Source: Bartonella sp. M0177
Lineage (GTDB): Bacteria > Pseudomonadota > Alphaproteobacteria > Rhizobiales > Rhizobiaceae
Direction of reading: 5' to 3'
DNA length: 64,000 nt
Assembly: GCF_016102285.1 (NCBI RefSeq)
Contig: NZ_JACFOY010000001.1
Coordinates: 496,001-560,000, forward strand
Each line of letters starts with the position of its first letter. Positions within the stretch are counted from its first letter, which is position 1. Shown piece by piece: positions 48,752 through 58,538 of the stretch. Under the pieces are notes generated by a model. The model was given only the letters and a program-made list of their open reading frames with translations. It ran no database searches and was not told where the DNA came from. A program made the translations under genes and the position numbers.

Positions 48752-50314
48752 TTACCGCTTGCGCAGCAATCCTCTTTTGATGAACGATATATTTGTTGCA
48801 CCGAAAAGAAATGCAGAACCGAAATAGACTATTATGGCGCCAAATACCAGAGCAAGTACGCCGCTTGCCCGATAAGCTAACGGAGCTTTTGCCGACAGCG
48901 GATAGTCAAGATAGCCGACCGCATAATGGAGGGCGATTGCCATGACCAATGTCGCGAGCAATATTCTTGGAATACGCTTTAAAAGAATTTTATCGCGTCC
49001 CCATTGGCGTCTTCTGACAAGAGTGATGAACAGCAAAATGGCATTGACCCAGCCGGCCGAAATTTCGGCTATGGCTATTCCACGTGCCGATAAAACCGGA
49101 AACAGAGTTAATGCAAGCGATATATTGACGACCACCGAAATTCCGGCAAAAATCATTGGCGTTTTGGTGTCTTCACGGGCAAAGAACCCCGGAATGAAAG
49201 CTTTGATCAACACAAAAGCCGGAAGCCCCAGACCGTAGATGCCTAAAATTCCTGCAACGATCGTGGTTGATTGGGAAGAAAAATGCCCGCGTTCGAACAA
49301 TAGGCGCACAATCGGTTCTGCCATAACCAGAAAAGCGGCGGCAGCAGGTAAGGTCAAAAGCAGAGTGAATTCGACAGACCGGTTTTGCAAGTTATCGGCT
49401 TCTTTCAGATTGCCACTTCTGAGTGCGCGGGAAAGTTCCGGCAAAAGAACCGTGGCAACGGCAATGCCGACAACACCTAATGGAAGTTGATAAAGCCGGT
49501 CGGCATAAACAAGTGACGAGACAGCGCCTGATTCTGTGGAAGCAATATTGGTATTGATGAGGAGGTTAATTTGTGTGATGCCGCCGGTAATCGCCGCTGG
49601 TAGTGCAAGCCAGAGGAGACGGCGAACATTTTCGGTGAATTTGGGTAGGCGGAAACCGATTGTCATACCGGCATTGGCAACAGCAATCCACACAATAACG
49701 AGTTGCACAATACCGGAGGCCATAACGCCCCATGAAAGATCAATACCGACATGCCAGGGGTCGAGCTTATAAACCCATGCGTAAAAAAGAACGCCGATAA
49801 GAATAATATTGAGAAAAACCGGCGCAATTGCCGCTGCAAAATAGCGGTGAAGCGAATTGAGCATTCCGCCCATCATTGCCGCGAGTGACATGCAGGCAAG
49901 ATAGGGAAACATGATCACCGCAAAACGTACGGTTGCATTGAATTTTGTCGCATCATCGGTGAAGCCCGGTGCAATGACATAGCGCACCAGAAACGGCATA
50001 GATAGCTCCATGATGATGGTGAGGATCAATAATATCGAAAACAGCACACCGAAAACTTCTTCGGAAAAACGCCGTGCGCTGTCGACACCGTCTTCTTCTA
50101 TCTGTTTGGCAAATAGGGGCACAAAGGCCGAATTGAATGCACCTTCTGCAAAAAGCCGCCGGAATGTATTGGGGAAACGGAAGGCCGCGTTGAAAGCATC
50201 AGCCACTGGCCCCGTACCAACAGCCGCTGCCATAAGCATTTCTCTGACGAAACCGAACAGGCGACTCATCAACGTGCCGGATGCAACGGTCGCGAATTGT
50301 TTGATGAGGCTCAT
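48752..50314 (-). CDS. murJ: Lipid II flippase MurJ (MviN)
   Basis: A 520-residue membrane protein with about 14 helices. The N-terminus has the MviN signature: [49 protein letters not shown] (in parts). It moves lipid II across the inner membrane for peptidoglycan synthesis. Its ATG overlaps the glnD stop by four bases. Confidence 0.95.
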   Translation of the reverse strand: MSLIKQFATVASGTLMSRLFGFVREMLMAAAVGTGPVADAFNAAFRFPNTFRRLFAEGAFNSAFVPLFAKQIEEDGVDSARRFSEEVFGVLFSILLILTIIMELSMPFLVRYVIAPGFTDDATKFNATVRFAVIMFPYLACMSLAAMMGGMLNSLHRYFAAAIAPVFLNIILIGVLFYAWVYKLDPWHVGIDLSWGVMASGIVQLVIVWIAVANAGMTIGFRLPKFTENVRRLLWLALPAAITGGITQINLLINTNIASTESGAVSSLVYADRLYQLPLGVVGIAVATVLLPELSRALRSGNLKEADNLQNRSVEFTLLLTLPAAAAFLVMAEPIVRLLFERGHFSSQSTTIVAGILGIYGLGLPAFVLIKAFIPGFFAREDTKTPMIFAGISVVVNISLALTLFPVLSARGIAIAEISAGWVNAILLFITLVRRRQWGRDKILLKRIPRILLATLVMAIALHYAVGYLDYPLSAKAPLAYRASGVLALVFGAIIVYFGSAFLFGATNISFIKRGLLRKR

Positions 50315-53094
50315 GTTCTTTTTATATTTTCCATTTGTTCAGCAGCAATAAGAGCGAGCAATTTGCGGCGTATAGCAGCCTGTTTTTGCGGGTTGATAAT
50401 TTTATGGCGGAAAAGATCATTGACATAAAAATTGTCGATAACCTTTTCTCCGAAGGTCGTAATATGTGCAGAGGCAATGTCAAGCGAAAGATCGGATAGC
50501 GTTTTTGTAATTTCAAAAAGCAGTCCCGGTCTGTCTAGACCTTCGATTTCTATCACACTGAATTTGTCCGACAAAGTATTGTTGATCTCCACATTCGGCG
50601 TGACATCAAAGGCTTTGGCTGCGCGGCGCGGTTTTGCGCGTTGTGCAATCACTTCCGGTAGGCGGATGGTTCCCTTCAAGGCATCCTCTATCATTTTACC
50701 GACGCGTTTTGCCCGCCTTGTTTCATCATCATCAAGCTCGAACTCGCGGGTGATCAGAATGATATCGAGAGCGCGCCCATCTGTTGTGGTAAAAATCTGG
50801 GCGTCGACAATATTGCCGCCGGCAGCAGCGCAAGCTCCGGTAACAATGGAGAGAACCCGCGGATGATCGGGCGCAAGAATTGTAAGTTCGGTGACACCGG
50901 CAAACCGGTGCGGGTCCGACATTGTTGCAAGCGGGGCGTTGCGTTTATCGGCATCGCGGATAAAATTGGCTTGCCGGACCTGATCTTCCGGCGAAACCGT
51001 TAACCAGTAGTTGGGATATTGTAAGCCGATATAATGTTGTTTCTCGGCTTCGTCCCAATTTTCGAGTGCATTATAAAGGCGTTCTTTCGAGGCGTTGATA
51101 CGATCGGTCCGTGGAACTTGTGAAAAACCACCTGTCAGGACAATTTCAGTCTCGTGATAAAGTGTGCGTAACAATTGCCCTTTCCAGCCATTCCAGACAC
51201 CGGGACCAACTGCTTTGATATCACATATGGTCAAAACGAGCAGTAATTTGAGCCTGTCGGTTGTTTGCACAATATTGGCAAAGTCTTCGATTGTTTTACG
51301 GTCATTGAGATCTCGTGACTGGGCAACCATGCTCATAGTGAGATGTTCTTTGATGAGCCAGGCGACAAGCTCTGTATCACCCCGCGACAGCCCGAAACGT
51401 GGACAAAGTTTACGGGCAATTTTTGCGCCTGCAATCGAATGGTCTTCCGGCCTTCCTTTGGCTATGTCGTGTAAAAATAAAGCAACAAAAAGAATTGTCC
51501 GCTCTTTTTTGAATGTTGGCACAATTGCCGAAGCGAGCGGATGATCCTGATAAACTTCGCCATGATCGATCTCGCTAAGGCAGGCGATACAGCGCAACAA
51601 ATGTTCGTCGACAGTATAATGATGATACATGTTGAATTGCATCATCGCGACAATCTTGCCAAAATCGGGGATGAATTTACCCAAAACACCGGATTCATTC
51701 ATCCGCCGCAAGATGAGTGAGGGGTTGCGGGGCGAGGTCAGTATGGCAATAAAAAGCCGGTTTGCTTCCTTATCTTCACGCACTTTCTGGGTGATAAGTT
51801 TGAGCGAACGGGATACTTCCTGCACAGCATGGGGATGGCATTCAAGTCCCAAAGTATCGGATAAATAAAAAAGCCGGATAAGATTGACCGGATCACGGTT
51901 AAAAACATCATCATCGTCGATATTGATACGTTTTGTATCAATGACAAAACCCGGATAATCGGCAATTTTTTTCTTGCGGCGGGAAAATGTCAAAAACACC
52001 CGATTTAATCCCGGAACCGGTTTTGCATATTCTTCTTCCAAAGCGGCTGAAACAATTCGCGTCAAATCACCAACCTGTTTGGCAACAAGAAAATAATGTT
52101 TCATAAAGCGTTCGACATCTTCCATTCCGGGGTGGGCGGTATAGCCCAGACGATGGGCGATATCGCGCTGGATATCAAAAGACAAACGCTCCTGTGCCTT
52201 GCCGGTTAGAAAATGCATATGACAACGAACGGCCCATAAAAAATCGTCGGCTTTTTTGAAAACACGAAGTTCGGCTTTGGATAACACGCCAAGTGTTACA
52301 AGCTTGTCGGTCGAGGTGATGCGGTAATGGTATTTGGCAATCCACAACAGAGTTTGTAAATCACGTTGACCGCCTTTGCTTTCCTTTACATTTGGCTCGA
52401 CGAGATAACGTGTTTCACCGGCTTTTTTATGACGAAGGTCGCGTTCCAGTAGTTTCGCCCGAATAAAAGCCGGAGAAGTGCCCTTGACAACTTCGTCTTC
52501 GAAACGGCGCATCAATTCGGTGAAAATTCCCCGATTACCAATCAGAAAACGCGCTTCAAGGAGTGCAGTTCTCGCTGTCATATCCTCTTTTGCCATGCGG
52601 ATTGAATCGTCAATATTTCTTGTTGCATGGCCGACTTTAAGGCCAACATCCCATAGCATATAGAGAATATATTCCATAACCTGTTCGCCCCATGGTGTCT
52701 GTTTCCATGGCAGCAAAAAATGAAGGTCGATATCGGAATGCGGTGCCAAGGTTCCACGGCCATAACCACCAACTGCTACAAGAGCAATGCGTTCACCGCT
52801 TGAAGGGTTGGGGAGGGGATAAATTCTTTCGATAACAAAATTATAAAGTGTTGTAATGACGGTATCGATGAGCAAACTTAACCGGCGGGCGCATTGACGC
52901 CCTTTACCATTCTGCTGAAGAATAATTTCCGCTTCTTTTTGTCCATCAGCAATAGTTGCCTTTAAAAGTGAAACAATTTTCGGTTTGATTTTCAAACCTA
53001 TGTCCGCACCCTCTTCATTTTCGATGAGTTCTTCCATTTTTTGACGAAGATCTTTTTCTTCAATCAGAACAAGATTTTTAGTTGAAGCGCTCAT
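50311..53094 (-). CDS. glnD: PII uridylyl-transferase/uridylyl-removing enzyme
   Basis: A 927-residue bifunctional nitrogen sensor. The nucleotidyltransferase motif is [20 protein letters not shown] with acidic metal ligands, the HD hydrolase domain is [18 protein letters not shown], and two C-terminal ACT domains ([17 protein letters not shown] and [17 protein letters not shown]) bind glutamine. It uridylylates PII when glutamine is low. I prefer ATG 53094; GTG 53118 is possible. Overlaps murJ by four bases. Confidence 0.95.
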   Translation of the reverse strand: MSASTKNLVLIEEKDLRQKMEELIENEEGADIGLKIKPKIVSLLKATIADGQKEAEIILQQNGKGRQCARRLSLLIDTVITTLYNFVIERIYPLPNPSSGERIALVAVGGYGRGTLAPHSDIDLHFLLPWKQTPWGEQVMEYILYMLWDVGLKVGHATRNIDDSIRMAKEDMTARTALLEARFLIGNRGIFTELMRRFEDEVVKGTSPAFIRAKLLERDLRHKKAGETRYLVEPNVKESKGGQRDLQTLLWIAKYHYRITSTDKLVTLGVLSKAELRVFKKADDFLWAVRCHMHFLTGKAQERLSFDIQRDIAHRLGYTAHPGMEDVERFMKHYFLVAKQVGDLTRIVSAALEEEYAKPVPGLNRVFLTFSRRKKKIADYPGFVIDTKRINIDDDDVFNRDPVNLIRLFYLSDTLGLECHPHAVQEVSRSLKLITQKVREDKEANRLFIAILTSPRNPSLILRRMNESGVLGKFIPDFGKIVAMMQFNMYHHYTVDEHLLRCIACLSEIDHGEVYQDHPLASAIVPTFKKERTILFVALFLHDIAKGRPEDHSIAGAKIARKLCPRFGLSRGDTELVAWLIKEHLTMSMVAQSRDLNDRKTIEDFANIVQTTDRLKLLLVLTICDIKAVGPGVWNGWKGQLLRTLYHETEIVLTGGFSQVPRTDRINASKERLYNALENWDEAEKQHYIGLQYPNYWLTVSPEDQVRQANFIRDADKRNAPLATMSDPHRFAGVTELTILAPDHPRVLSIVTGACAAAGGNIVDAQIFTTTDGRALDIILITREFELDDDETRRAKRVGKMIEDALKGTIRLPEVIAQRAKPRRAAKAFDVTPNVEINNTLSDKFSVIEIEGLDRPGLLFEITKTLSDLSLDIASAHITTFGEKVIDNFYVNDLFRHKIINPQKQAAIRRKLLALIAAEQMENIKRT

Positions 53095-53145
53095 TATTGA
53101 CCGATCTGTTGCTGACACATTTTTGTAACTGGAAAGGAATCTAGA

Positions 53146-53212
53146 CTATATTTGAATTTGTTGGAATAGCCTATATTTGTGAGCCCACGAGAAAGAGGAT
53201 GACATCATCCTC
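53146..53212. promoter_or_regulatory. Palindrome and direct repeats between glnD and the ribF operon
   Basis: A near-perfect palindrome gaggatga-ca-tcatcctc spans 53195-53212. Two copies of ctatatttg lie at 53146-53154 and 53171-53179, 25 bases apart. The region is shared by divergent operons, so this may be an operator or a protein-binding cluster. Confidence 0.5.
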
Positions 53213-53298
53213 GTCTTGCGTTAGGTGTCTAGGCAATATTTCGGCGAAGGTCTGAAATTCCGACAGATGACGAGTTTCTAATAGGGTATGGTAGCAAG

Positions 53299-54144
53299 AT
53301 GGAAGAACCTGAAAATTTACAGGCAATGATCGACCGTTATGATGCTGTTTTTTGTGATGTGTGGGGCGTTATTCATAATGGCGTTCACGCTTTCGACGAA
53401 GCTGTTTCGGCTTTGATCAAAGTCAGACAATCCGGAAAATCGGTCATATTGCTCACCAATTCGCCGCGGCCACATGACGGAGTGGCGAAGCAGTTGGCTT
53501 CCTTGAAAATCGGTCCCGAAGTTTATGATGATATTGTAACTTCCGGTGATGCAACGCGTCATCTCATCAAGGAAGCACCGAGGAAAGTTTTCCATATCGG
53601 TCCGGAGCGTGACCTTGCCTTATTTGACGGGATTGATGTCGAGCTTGTTGAAGAATTCGAGGCGACATCGATCGTCTGTACAGGACTTTTTGATGACGAG
53701 CATGAAGAGCCTGATGATTATCATGATCTTTTGCTCAGATTAAGATCGAAGAATTTGCCTTTTATATGTGCCAATCCCGACATTACCGTTCATCACGGCG
53801 ACAAGATATTATGGTGCGCTGGTGCACTTGCGCGCGCTTATGAACAATTGGGCGGGCGTACGTTGATTGCCGGCAAGCCGCATCGCCCGATTTATGATTT
53901 GGCTATGGAAAAACTCGCTGAACATAAAGGCGGGATAGCCAAAGACCGTATTCTGGCTATTGGTGACGGCATATTGACCGACATGAAAGGCGGACAACAA
54001 TACGGACTTGATACGCTTTATATCTCTGGCGGCATCCATCAAAATGAATATGCCAAAGATGGCGACATCAACCGTTCATTTCTGACCGAATTTTTAAACA
54101 AATATGGCAGTCAGCCCATTGCCACTATGTGGACGCTTAAATGA
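53299..54144 (+). CDS. HAD-superfamily hydrolase, TIGR01459 family
   Basis: A 281-residue HAD-IIA phosphatase-like protein. Motif I AVFCDVWGVIHNG (D-x-W variant typical of TIGR01459), motif II ILLTNSPRP and the motif III/IV region AIGDGILTDMKGGQQYGLDT are visible. The family is common in alphaproteobacteria and lies next to ribF, as here (4-base overlap). It may hydrolyse FMN or a riboflavin intermediate, which is inference from context. Confidence 0.9.
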   Translation: MEEPENLQAMIDRYDAVFCDVWGVIHNGVHAFDEAVSALIKVRQSGKSVILLTNSPRPHDGVAKQLASLKIGPEVYDDIVTSGDATRHLIKEAPRKVFHIGPERDLALFDGIDVELVEEFEATSIVCTGLFDDEHEEPDDYHDLLLRLRSKNLPFICANPDITVHHGDKILWCAGALARAYEQLGGRTLIAGKPHRPIYDLAMEKLAEHKGGIAKDRILAIGDGILTDMKGGQQYGLDTLYISGGIHQNEYAKDGDINRSFLTEFLNKYGSQPIATMWTLK

Positions 54145-55133
54145 CCAATAAATTTTTGCGGTTGAAAAATCTCGCTGCATTACCGGAAAGTTATAAGAAT
54201 TCGGTTGTAGCGATTGGTAATTTTGATGGTGTCCATAGGGGCCATCAGGCAGTTTTGGAAAAGGCTCTCAATATTGGCAAACGAACCGGCCGTTCGGCAA
54301 TTGTTTATACATTCGAACCGCACCCCAAAAGTTTTTTCAAGCCGGAAAAGCCGGTTGATCGGCTTACACCGGCAGCAGAAAAAGCCAGAATACTGGAATT
54401 GATGGGGTTTGATGGTGTTGTCGAACAGCACTTTGACAAAAATTTTGCTCATTTGACTGCTGAAGAATTTGTCAAACATATTTTGTGCGAGAATTTTCAC
54501 GCTTCGGCAGTGGTTACCGGAAGCGATTTCCATTTCGGAAGCATGCGCGTAGGCACACCTGACTATCTTGCCGATTGTGGAAAAAGACTGGGCTTTTCTG
54601 TTATTAAAGTTCCGCCGTTTTGTGACGAGGATGGTCAAATCATTTCTTCAAGCCGCATTCGTGCATTATTGACCGAAGGTAAAGTTGAGGAAGCAGCAGG
54701 CCTCCTCGGCTACCACTATACTGTTTGCTCGAAAGTTATTCATGGAGCAAAGCTCGGTCGGACATTAGGGTTTCCGACTGCCAATATGGCGCTTCCCGAA
54801 GAAACAGGCCTTGCTTTCGGAATTTATGCAATCCGCTTTCGCCGGAGTGACGGAACACTCTATGACGGGGTTGCAAGTTTCGGGAAAAGACCGACAGTAG
54901 AGGGCGATGGTGTGCCATTGCTCGAAAGTTTTCTGTTTTCATTTGATGGCAATTTATATGATGAAACGGCATCTGTTTCCTTTTATTCATATTTGCGTGG
55001 AGAACAGAAATTTGACGGTTTACAACCATTGATTGCCCAAATGAATAAAGATAAAGAAGAAGCCGAAGCAGCACTTTCGGCGGCTTCACCGCTGTCGGCA
55101 TTGGACAGAAATTTTACATTTACCAATCGGTAA
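54141..55133 (+). CDS. ribF: Bifunctional riboflavin kinase/FMN adenylyltransferase
   Basis: A 330-residue FAD synthase. The N-terminal nucleotidyltransferase domain has VAIGNFDGVHRGHQAV and the SSSRIRALL signature; the C-terminal riboflavin kinase domain has GRTLGFPTANM and the GKRPTVEG region. It makes FMN and FAD from riboflavin. ATG overlaps the upstream stop. No ileS or lspA follows, unlike many relatives as I recall them. Confidence 0.95.
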   Translation: MTNKFLRLKNLAALPESYKNSVVAIGNFDGVHRGHQAVLEKALNIGKRTGRSAIVYTFEPHPKSFFKPEKPVDRLTPAAEKARILELMGFDGVVEQHFDKNFAHLTAEEFVKHILCENFHASAVVTGSDFHFGSMRVGTPDYLADCGKRLGFSVIKVPPFCDEDGQIISSSRIRALLTEGKVEEAAGLLGYHYTVCSKVIHGAKLGRTLGFPTANMALPEETGLAFGIYAIRFRRSDGTLYDGVASFGKRPTVEGDGVPLLESFLFSFDGNLYDETASVSFYSYLRGEQKFDGLQPLIAQMNKDKEEAEAALSAASPLSALDRNFTFTNR

Positions 55134-55166
55134 CGATAGGCCAACAACATTTCTGAGAAAATAAAG

Positions 55167-55185
55167 TTTTAAGACATTCTTAAAA
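55167..55185. terminator. Palindromic hairpin between ribF and the mipA-like gene
   Basis: ttttaaga-cat-tcttaaaa forms an 8-bp stem with a 3-base loop. Flanking caacat/aatgttg arms extend it. It could end the ribF transcript or be an operator for the downstream gene. Confidence 0.45.
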
Positions 55186-55279
55186 TGTTGATCGAATATT
55201 TATGATTGGCCAGTTTGCAAAGAGTTGGTGTTTGGCAGTGTTTAATCAGCTGCTTTGTCAAAGCGTCTGGAGTGTATAG

Positions 55280-56188
55280 GTGTCGGATAATATATTGAAA
55301 ATAGTTTTCGCAGGCATGACCGGCTTGATGACGATTTCATGTTTTCAGGCCGATGCAGAAGAACTTTACGATTACCAGACGGGAAAAGTTACAAATGTTT
55401 CGGACGAACAACGTGCGGCCGACGACAGGAATTATCGTTCGACAGCGCCGGCCAAAAAACATTTCTACAGCGGAAACTGGTCGTTAACCCTTGGCGCATC
55501 AGTTTATAAGGCTCCGAAATTCGAAGGGGATGATACTTACGACATCGCTGTTGACCCGATTTTTTCCATAGGCAAAAGGGGTGGTGACGATTGTTTCTCT
55601 TCGCGCAACGATAACATGTCTTTTGCTTTGTTGGAAAAAAGCCTTATTCGTCTCGGTGTTGTGGGAAAAATTTTGCAAGAGCGTGACAGTGACACGTCAG
55701 GCGATCTCAAGGGGTTGAACCGGGTGAAATGGGGCGGCGAAGTCGGTGGCTTTGCCGAGATTTACCCGCTCGATTGGCTGCGGGCGAGAGCAGAACTCCG
55801 TAGAGGTATACGGAGTCATAATGGTGTTACGTCCGACATTGCTGTTGACGCCTATAAAAATTTGACACCTTCTGTACAGGTTTCCGGCGGGCCACGCGCG
55901 TTTTATGCGACACAAGACTATTTCAAAACCTATTACGGTGTTGATGCAGAAGAATCTCTTCGTTCGGGTTTGAAAGAATTTCATCCAGATAGTGGCTGGG
56001 GTTCCTTTGGTGCCGGTGGCGCAATTACCTGGAAAGCCACAAACAAAATTACAACCAGTGTATTCGGCGAATATAAGCGGTTAACAGGCGATGCCGGTGA
56101 TTCATCTCTCGTTTTCCAACGCGGGGACAAGAACCAGTTTACCATGGGTATCTCGGCATCTTATCGTTTTGATTTTACATTGCGCTGA
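55280..56188 (+). CDS. MipA/OmpV family outer membrane protein
   Basis: A 302-residue outer-membrane beta-barrel protein. A signal peptide (about 1-26, ending ADA) is followed by the MipA pattern: WSLTLGASVYKAPKFEGDDTYD, a D-x3 strand series, and a C-terminal aromatic end SYRFDFTLR suited to BAM recognition. MipA scaffolds murein enzymes in E. coli, but many homologues are simple porin-like proteins. The start is GTG 55280 behind ggag. Confidence 0.88.
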   Translation: MSDNILKIVFAGMTGLMTISCFQADAEELYDYQTGKVTNVSDEQRAADDRNYRSTAPAKKHFYSGNWSLTLGASVYKAPKFEGDDTYDIAVDPIFSIGKRGGDDCFSSRNDNMSFALLEKSLIRLGVVGKILQERDSDTSGDLKGLNRVKWGGEVGGFAEIYPLDWLRARAELRRGIRSHNGVTSDIAVDAYKNLTPSVQVSGGPRAFYATQDYFKTYYGVDAEESLRSGLKEFHPDSGWGSFGAGGAITWKATNKITTSVFGEYKRLTGDAGDSSLVFQRGDKNQFTMGISASYRFDFTLR

Positions 56189-56732
56189 ACAAGCAGGTTA
56201 AAGATAGATAAAGCTGCAAACGCAGAGTAATGCTTTATGTGAATGTTTATTGCCAGCGTTTTGGCATAAACGCTTGAAAAGCAGTGTTACCGATTATCAA
56301 TGGCAGAGTTTATCAACGGGCTATTGTCGTTCATTTCGATCAAATTGGAAAATTCGTCAACACAAATGGCAGAGATGACAACGGTTGCTGCCAGTGTAAC
56401 CATAATAACCAGAAAATATTCGAATACGCTATTAACGAAATGCGACCTTCTTGTGTAAGTCGACAGTTGCAATGCATCCGAACTATGTTTGAGCATTGTG
56501 CTTCACCTTTTAACAGACTCTGGTAGTGTCTTTTATTGTGCCCCAAAAGGAAGCTTTATCGAAATTAAAATTAAGGTCGGGAAGCGCTTTTCATATTCAT
56601 GGTTAAAAAACAATAAATTTTATTGTCAATAAAATGATGACAGTGTGTCGAATGATCTTCGTTTTGAAACATGATGAAAAAAGCCTATTTAATTAAAGAG
56701 TGCAAAACATCTATAAAATGATAGAGGAAAAA
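56189..56732. other. Intergenic region with one small gene
   Basis: Apart from the 69-residue minus-strand frame at 56287-56496, this region is AT-rich, with no clear promoter or RNA. A plus-strand frame at 56284-56526 is its mirror and lacks a ribosome binding site. Confidence 0.4.
56287..56496 (-). CDS. Small one-TM membrane protein, 69 residues
   Basis: ATG 56496 has aaaggtga at six-base spacing, a strong ribosome binding site. The product has a polar N-terminal half, one hydrophobic segment (VFEYFLVIMVTLAATVVISA, about 24-43) and an acidic tail. The hydrophobicity pattern and start site support a real gene. I do not recognise the family. Its ribosome binding site resembles that of the 30-residue gene at 59488-59580. 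Confidence 0.6.
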   Translation of the reverse strand: MLKHSSDALQLSTYTRRSHFVNSVFEYFLVIMVTLAATVVISAICVDEFSNLIEMNDNSPLINSAIDNR

Positions 56733-57293
56733 ATGACCAAACAATTCAAAGTAGCCATATTGATTGGCAGTTTACGTAAGGAATCTTATAGCCGGAAGCT
56801 GGGCAAGGCATTTATTGCTCTTGCACCGGAAAATTTGTCTCTCGATTTTATCGAAATAGGTGATTTGCCACTTTATAACGAGGATCTGGAAACAGAGACA
56901 CCTCCGGCTGCCTGGCAAAATTTCAGAAACGCGTTGAAAAAAGTTGATGCGGTTATTTTTATAACGCCGGAATATAATCGGGCTATCCCCGGAGCATTGA
57001 AAAATGCAATTGATGTCGCTTCCCGTCCTTATGGTAAAGGCGTCTGGAATGGTAAGCCCGGTGCGGTAGTTTCCATTTCCCAAGGTGCATTGGGCGGATT
57101 TGGTGCCAACCATCAATTGCGACAGGCTTTGGTTTTCAATGACGTTCCGACAATGCAACAGCCCGAGGCTTATATCGGGAAAATTCAGGATTTGGTCACC
57201 GATGACGGGAAACCCGCCAATGATGATGCCGCCAAGTTCTTTTCAACTATAGTTCAATCATTTGGAAAATGGGTCGAGAAGATTTTGAATTAA
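56733..57293 (+). CDS. NADPH-dependent FMN reductase (chromate/quinone reductase type)
   Basis: A 186-residue flavodoxin-fold reductase. GSLRKESYSRKL binds the FMN phosphate, and FITPEYNRAIPGALKNAIDVASRP (in parts) is the characteristic YNxSxPGxLKNxxD motif. Members reduce quinones, azo dyes or chromate. ATG 56733 follows agagg; an upstream ATG at 56700 adds a tail. A strong hairpin follows the gene. Confidence 0.92.
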   Translation: MTKQFKVAILIGSLRKESYSRKLGKAFIALAPENLSLDFIEIGDLPLYNEDLETETPPAAWQNFRNALKKVDAVIFITPEYNRAIPGALKNAIDVASRPYGKGVWNGKPGAVVSISQGALGGFGANHQLRQALVFNDVPTMQQPEAYIGKIQDLVTDDGKPANDDAAKFFSTIVQSFGKWVEKILN

Positions 57294-57302
57294 TATAATA
57301 AA

Positions 57303-57340
57303 ATCTGAAACTATTATTTTAAAAGATAGTAGTTTCAGAT
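57303..57340 (+). terminator. Terminator after the FMN reductase gene
   Basis: A 15-bp stem with one mismatch (atctgaaactattat at 57303-57317, atagtagtttcagat at 57326-57340) is followed by aatttt. It lies nine bases after the stop. Confidence 0.7.
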
Positions 57341-57490
57341 AATTTTAATATTATATTGAATTATTTTTCATAATTACATCATATCAAAAATAATACATTT
57401 TTTCATGAAATGTGATCAGTGATTTTTTAACAGGTCTTTATATTGCACGATCTAATCCCCATATATTAGTTAGACATTGGGGAGTGAAAA

Positions 57491-57829
57491 ATGGATAATA
57501 TAAATACTTTAATTGAATGGCAACCTTATCAACTGATGAATGCCGCATTATTGGTTATTATTGTCAATATTTCTTTAGGTTTTTCTTTATGGAAGTCACT
57601 ATCGGATAGCGAATGGGCAAGATTTTTTGACATCTCCTCCATATTGACGATTGCGGGTGCTGTATCGCTTGCAATAACAATGACGCGCGTCGAAGTGGTG
57701 GACTCTCTTGTCAATATTTCCACTTTATTGCTGGCCTCTGGTATCGTGATGACTGTTTTCGGTGCTATTTGCGATGTTGCGCATCGGATTAGTCTTTATC
57801 GCGACACACATTACAATAAAGAAGCATGA
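57491..57829 (+). CDS. Small membrane protein, 112 residues, unrecognised
   Basis: ATG 57491 has ggggagtg upstream. The product has three predicted helices (about 15-35, 48-68 and 76-96) and short polar ends. The last two are rich in Val, Ile and Thr. I do not recognise the family; it could be a regulator of a membrane process or a stress-related small membrane protein. No operon partner is evident. Confidence 0.7.
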   Translation: MDNINTLIEWQPYQLMNAALLVIIVNISLGFSLWKSLSDSEWARFFDISSILTIAGAVSLAITMTRVEVVDSLVNISTLLLASGIVMTVFGAICDVAHRISLYRDTHYNKEA

Positions 57830-57996
57830 TGCTTTGTTTTACTCATGAGGTTAGACCAATCGGTTTCAGGCGCTGAAATATATGCTGTCGCAGGCATTAT
57901 GCTATTGTCAGTATTATTCCATCGCCGGTTATCGTTGGATTGACAATTTTCAAAATGTCGGAAAAGCCGGAAAAAAGATAAGGGGGAGAAGCGGGC

Positions 57997-58326
57997 TCAG
58001 TCCTTTGCGAGGTGATAAAGTGTTTGAGCCCTGTGTCCGGATTTACAATAAGCAAGAACCGGATATTCGCATGTCTTTAAAGCGTCTCTCATAGAGGCAA
58101 TGCTTTTCTGTTCTATATTCGGGGGTGTCACGGGAATGTAATAGCTTGTCAAACCGTGAGCTTTTGCAACTTTTTCAATAGAGGCAAAAGTTGGCTGGTT
58201 TTGCTGTTCGTTATCGGGGCGGTTACAAATGATTGTCTTGAAGCCGGCTTTGGCAAGTTCGTCAACAAAGTCCTCCGTAATCTGCCCGCAGACGAAAACG
58301 CCTTCATCAATTTCGGTCAAGTCCAT
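57997..58326 (-). CDS. TIGR01244/DUF442 family protein (sulfurtransferase or phosphatase-like)
   Basis: A 109-residue protein with the rhodanese/phosphatase-like fold. It begins LTEIDEGVFVCGQITEDFVD and has the catalytic loop LAYCKSGHRAQTL, with C94 and R99 giving CX4R rather than the CX5R of tyrosine phosphatases. This matches the TIGR01244 family, which in some species is fused to a beta-lactamase-like sulfide oxygenase. Here it is single-domain. Sulfide detoxification is possible but unproven. Confidence 0.82.
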   Translation of the reverse strand: MDLTEIDEGVFVCGQITEDFVDELAKAGFKTIICNRPDNEQQNQPTFASIEKVAKAHGLTSYYIPVTPPNIEQKSIASMRDALKTCEYPVLAYCKSGHRAQTLYHLAKD

Positions 58327-58538
58327 CAGAATTTCACTCTCTTAAATATATTCATTGTCACGTGTTCATGAAAATATTCTGTTGCCGGAACCTTGGCAAG
58401 CGCATCTCCAACTTATAAAACATCAAAATTGAAAGCGGACCCATAGTTTTGGTAATAGATAAATATGACCGATAAGGCTGAACAGAATGGCGTTATATGG
58501 CCGGTAAAGCAATTTTATTCGAAATGAATGACGGTTAA

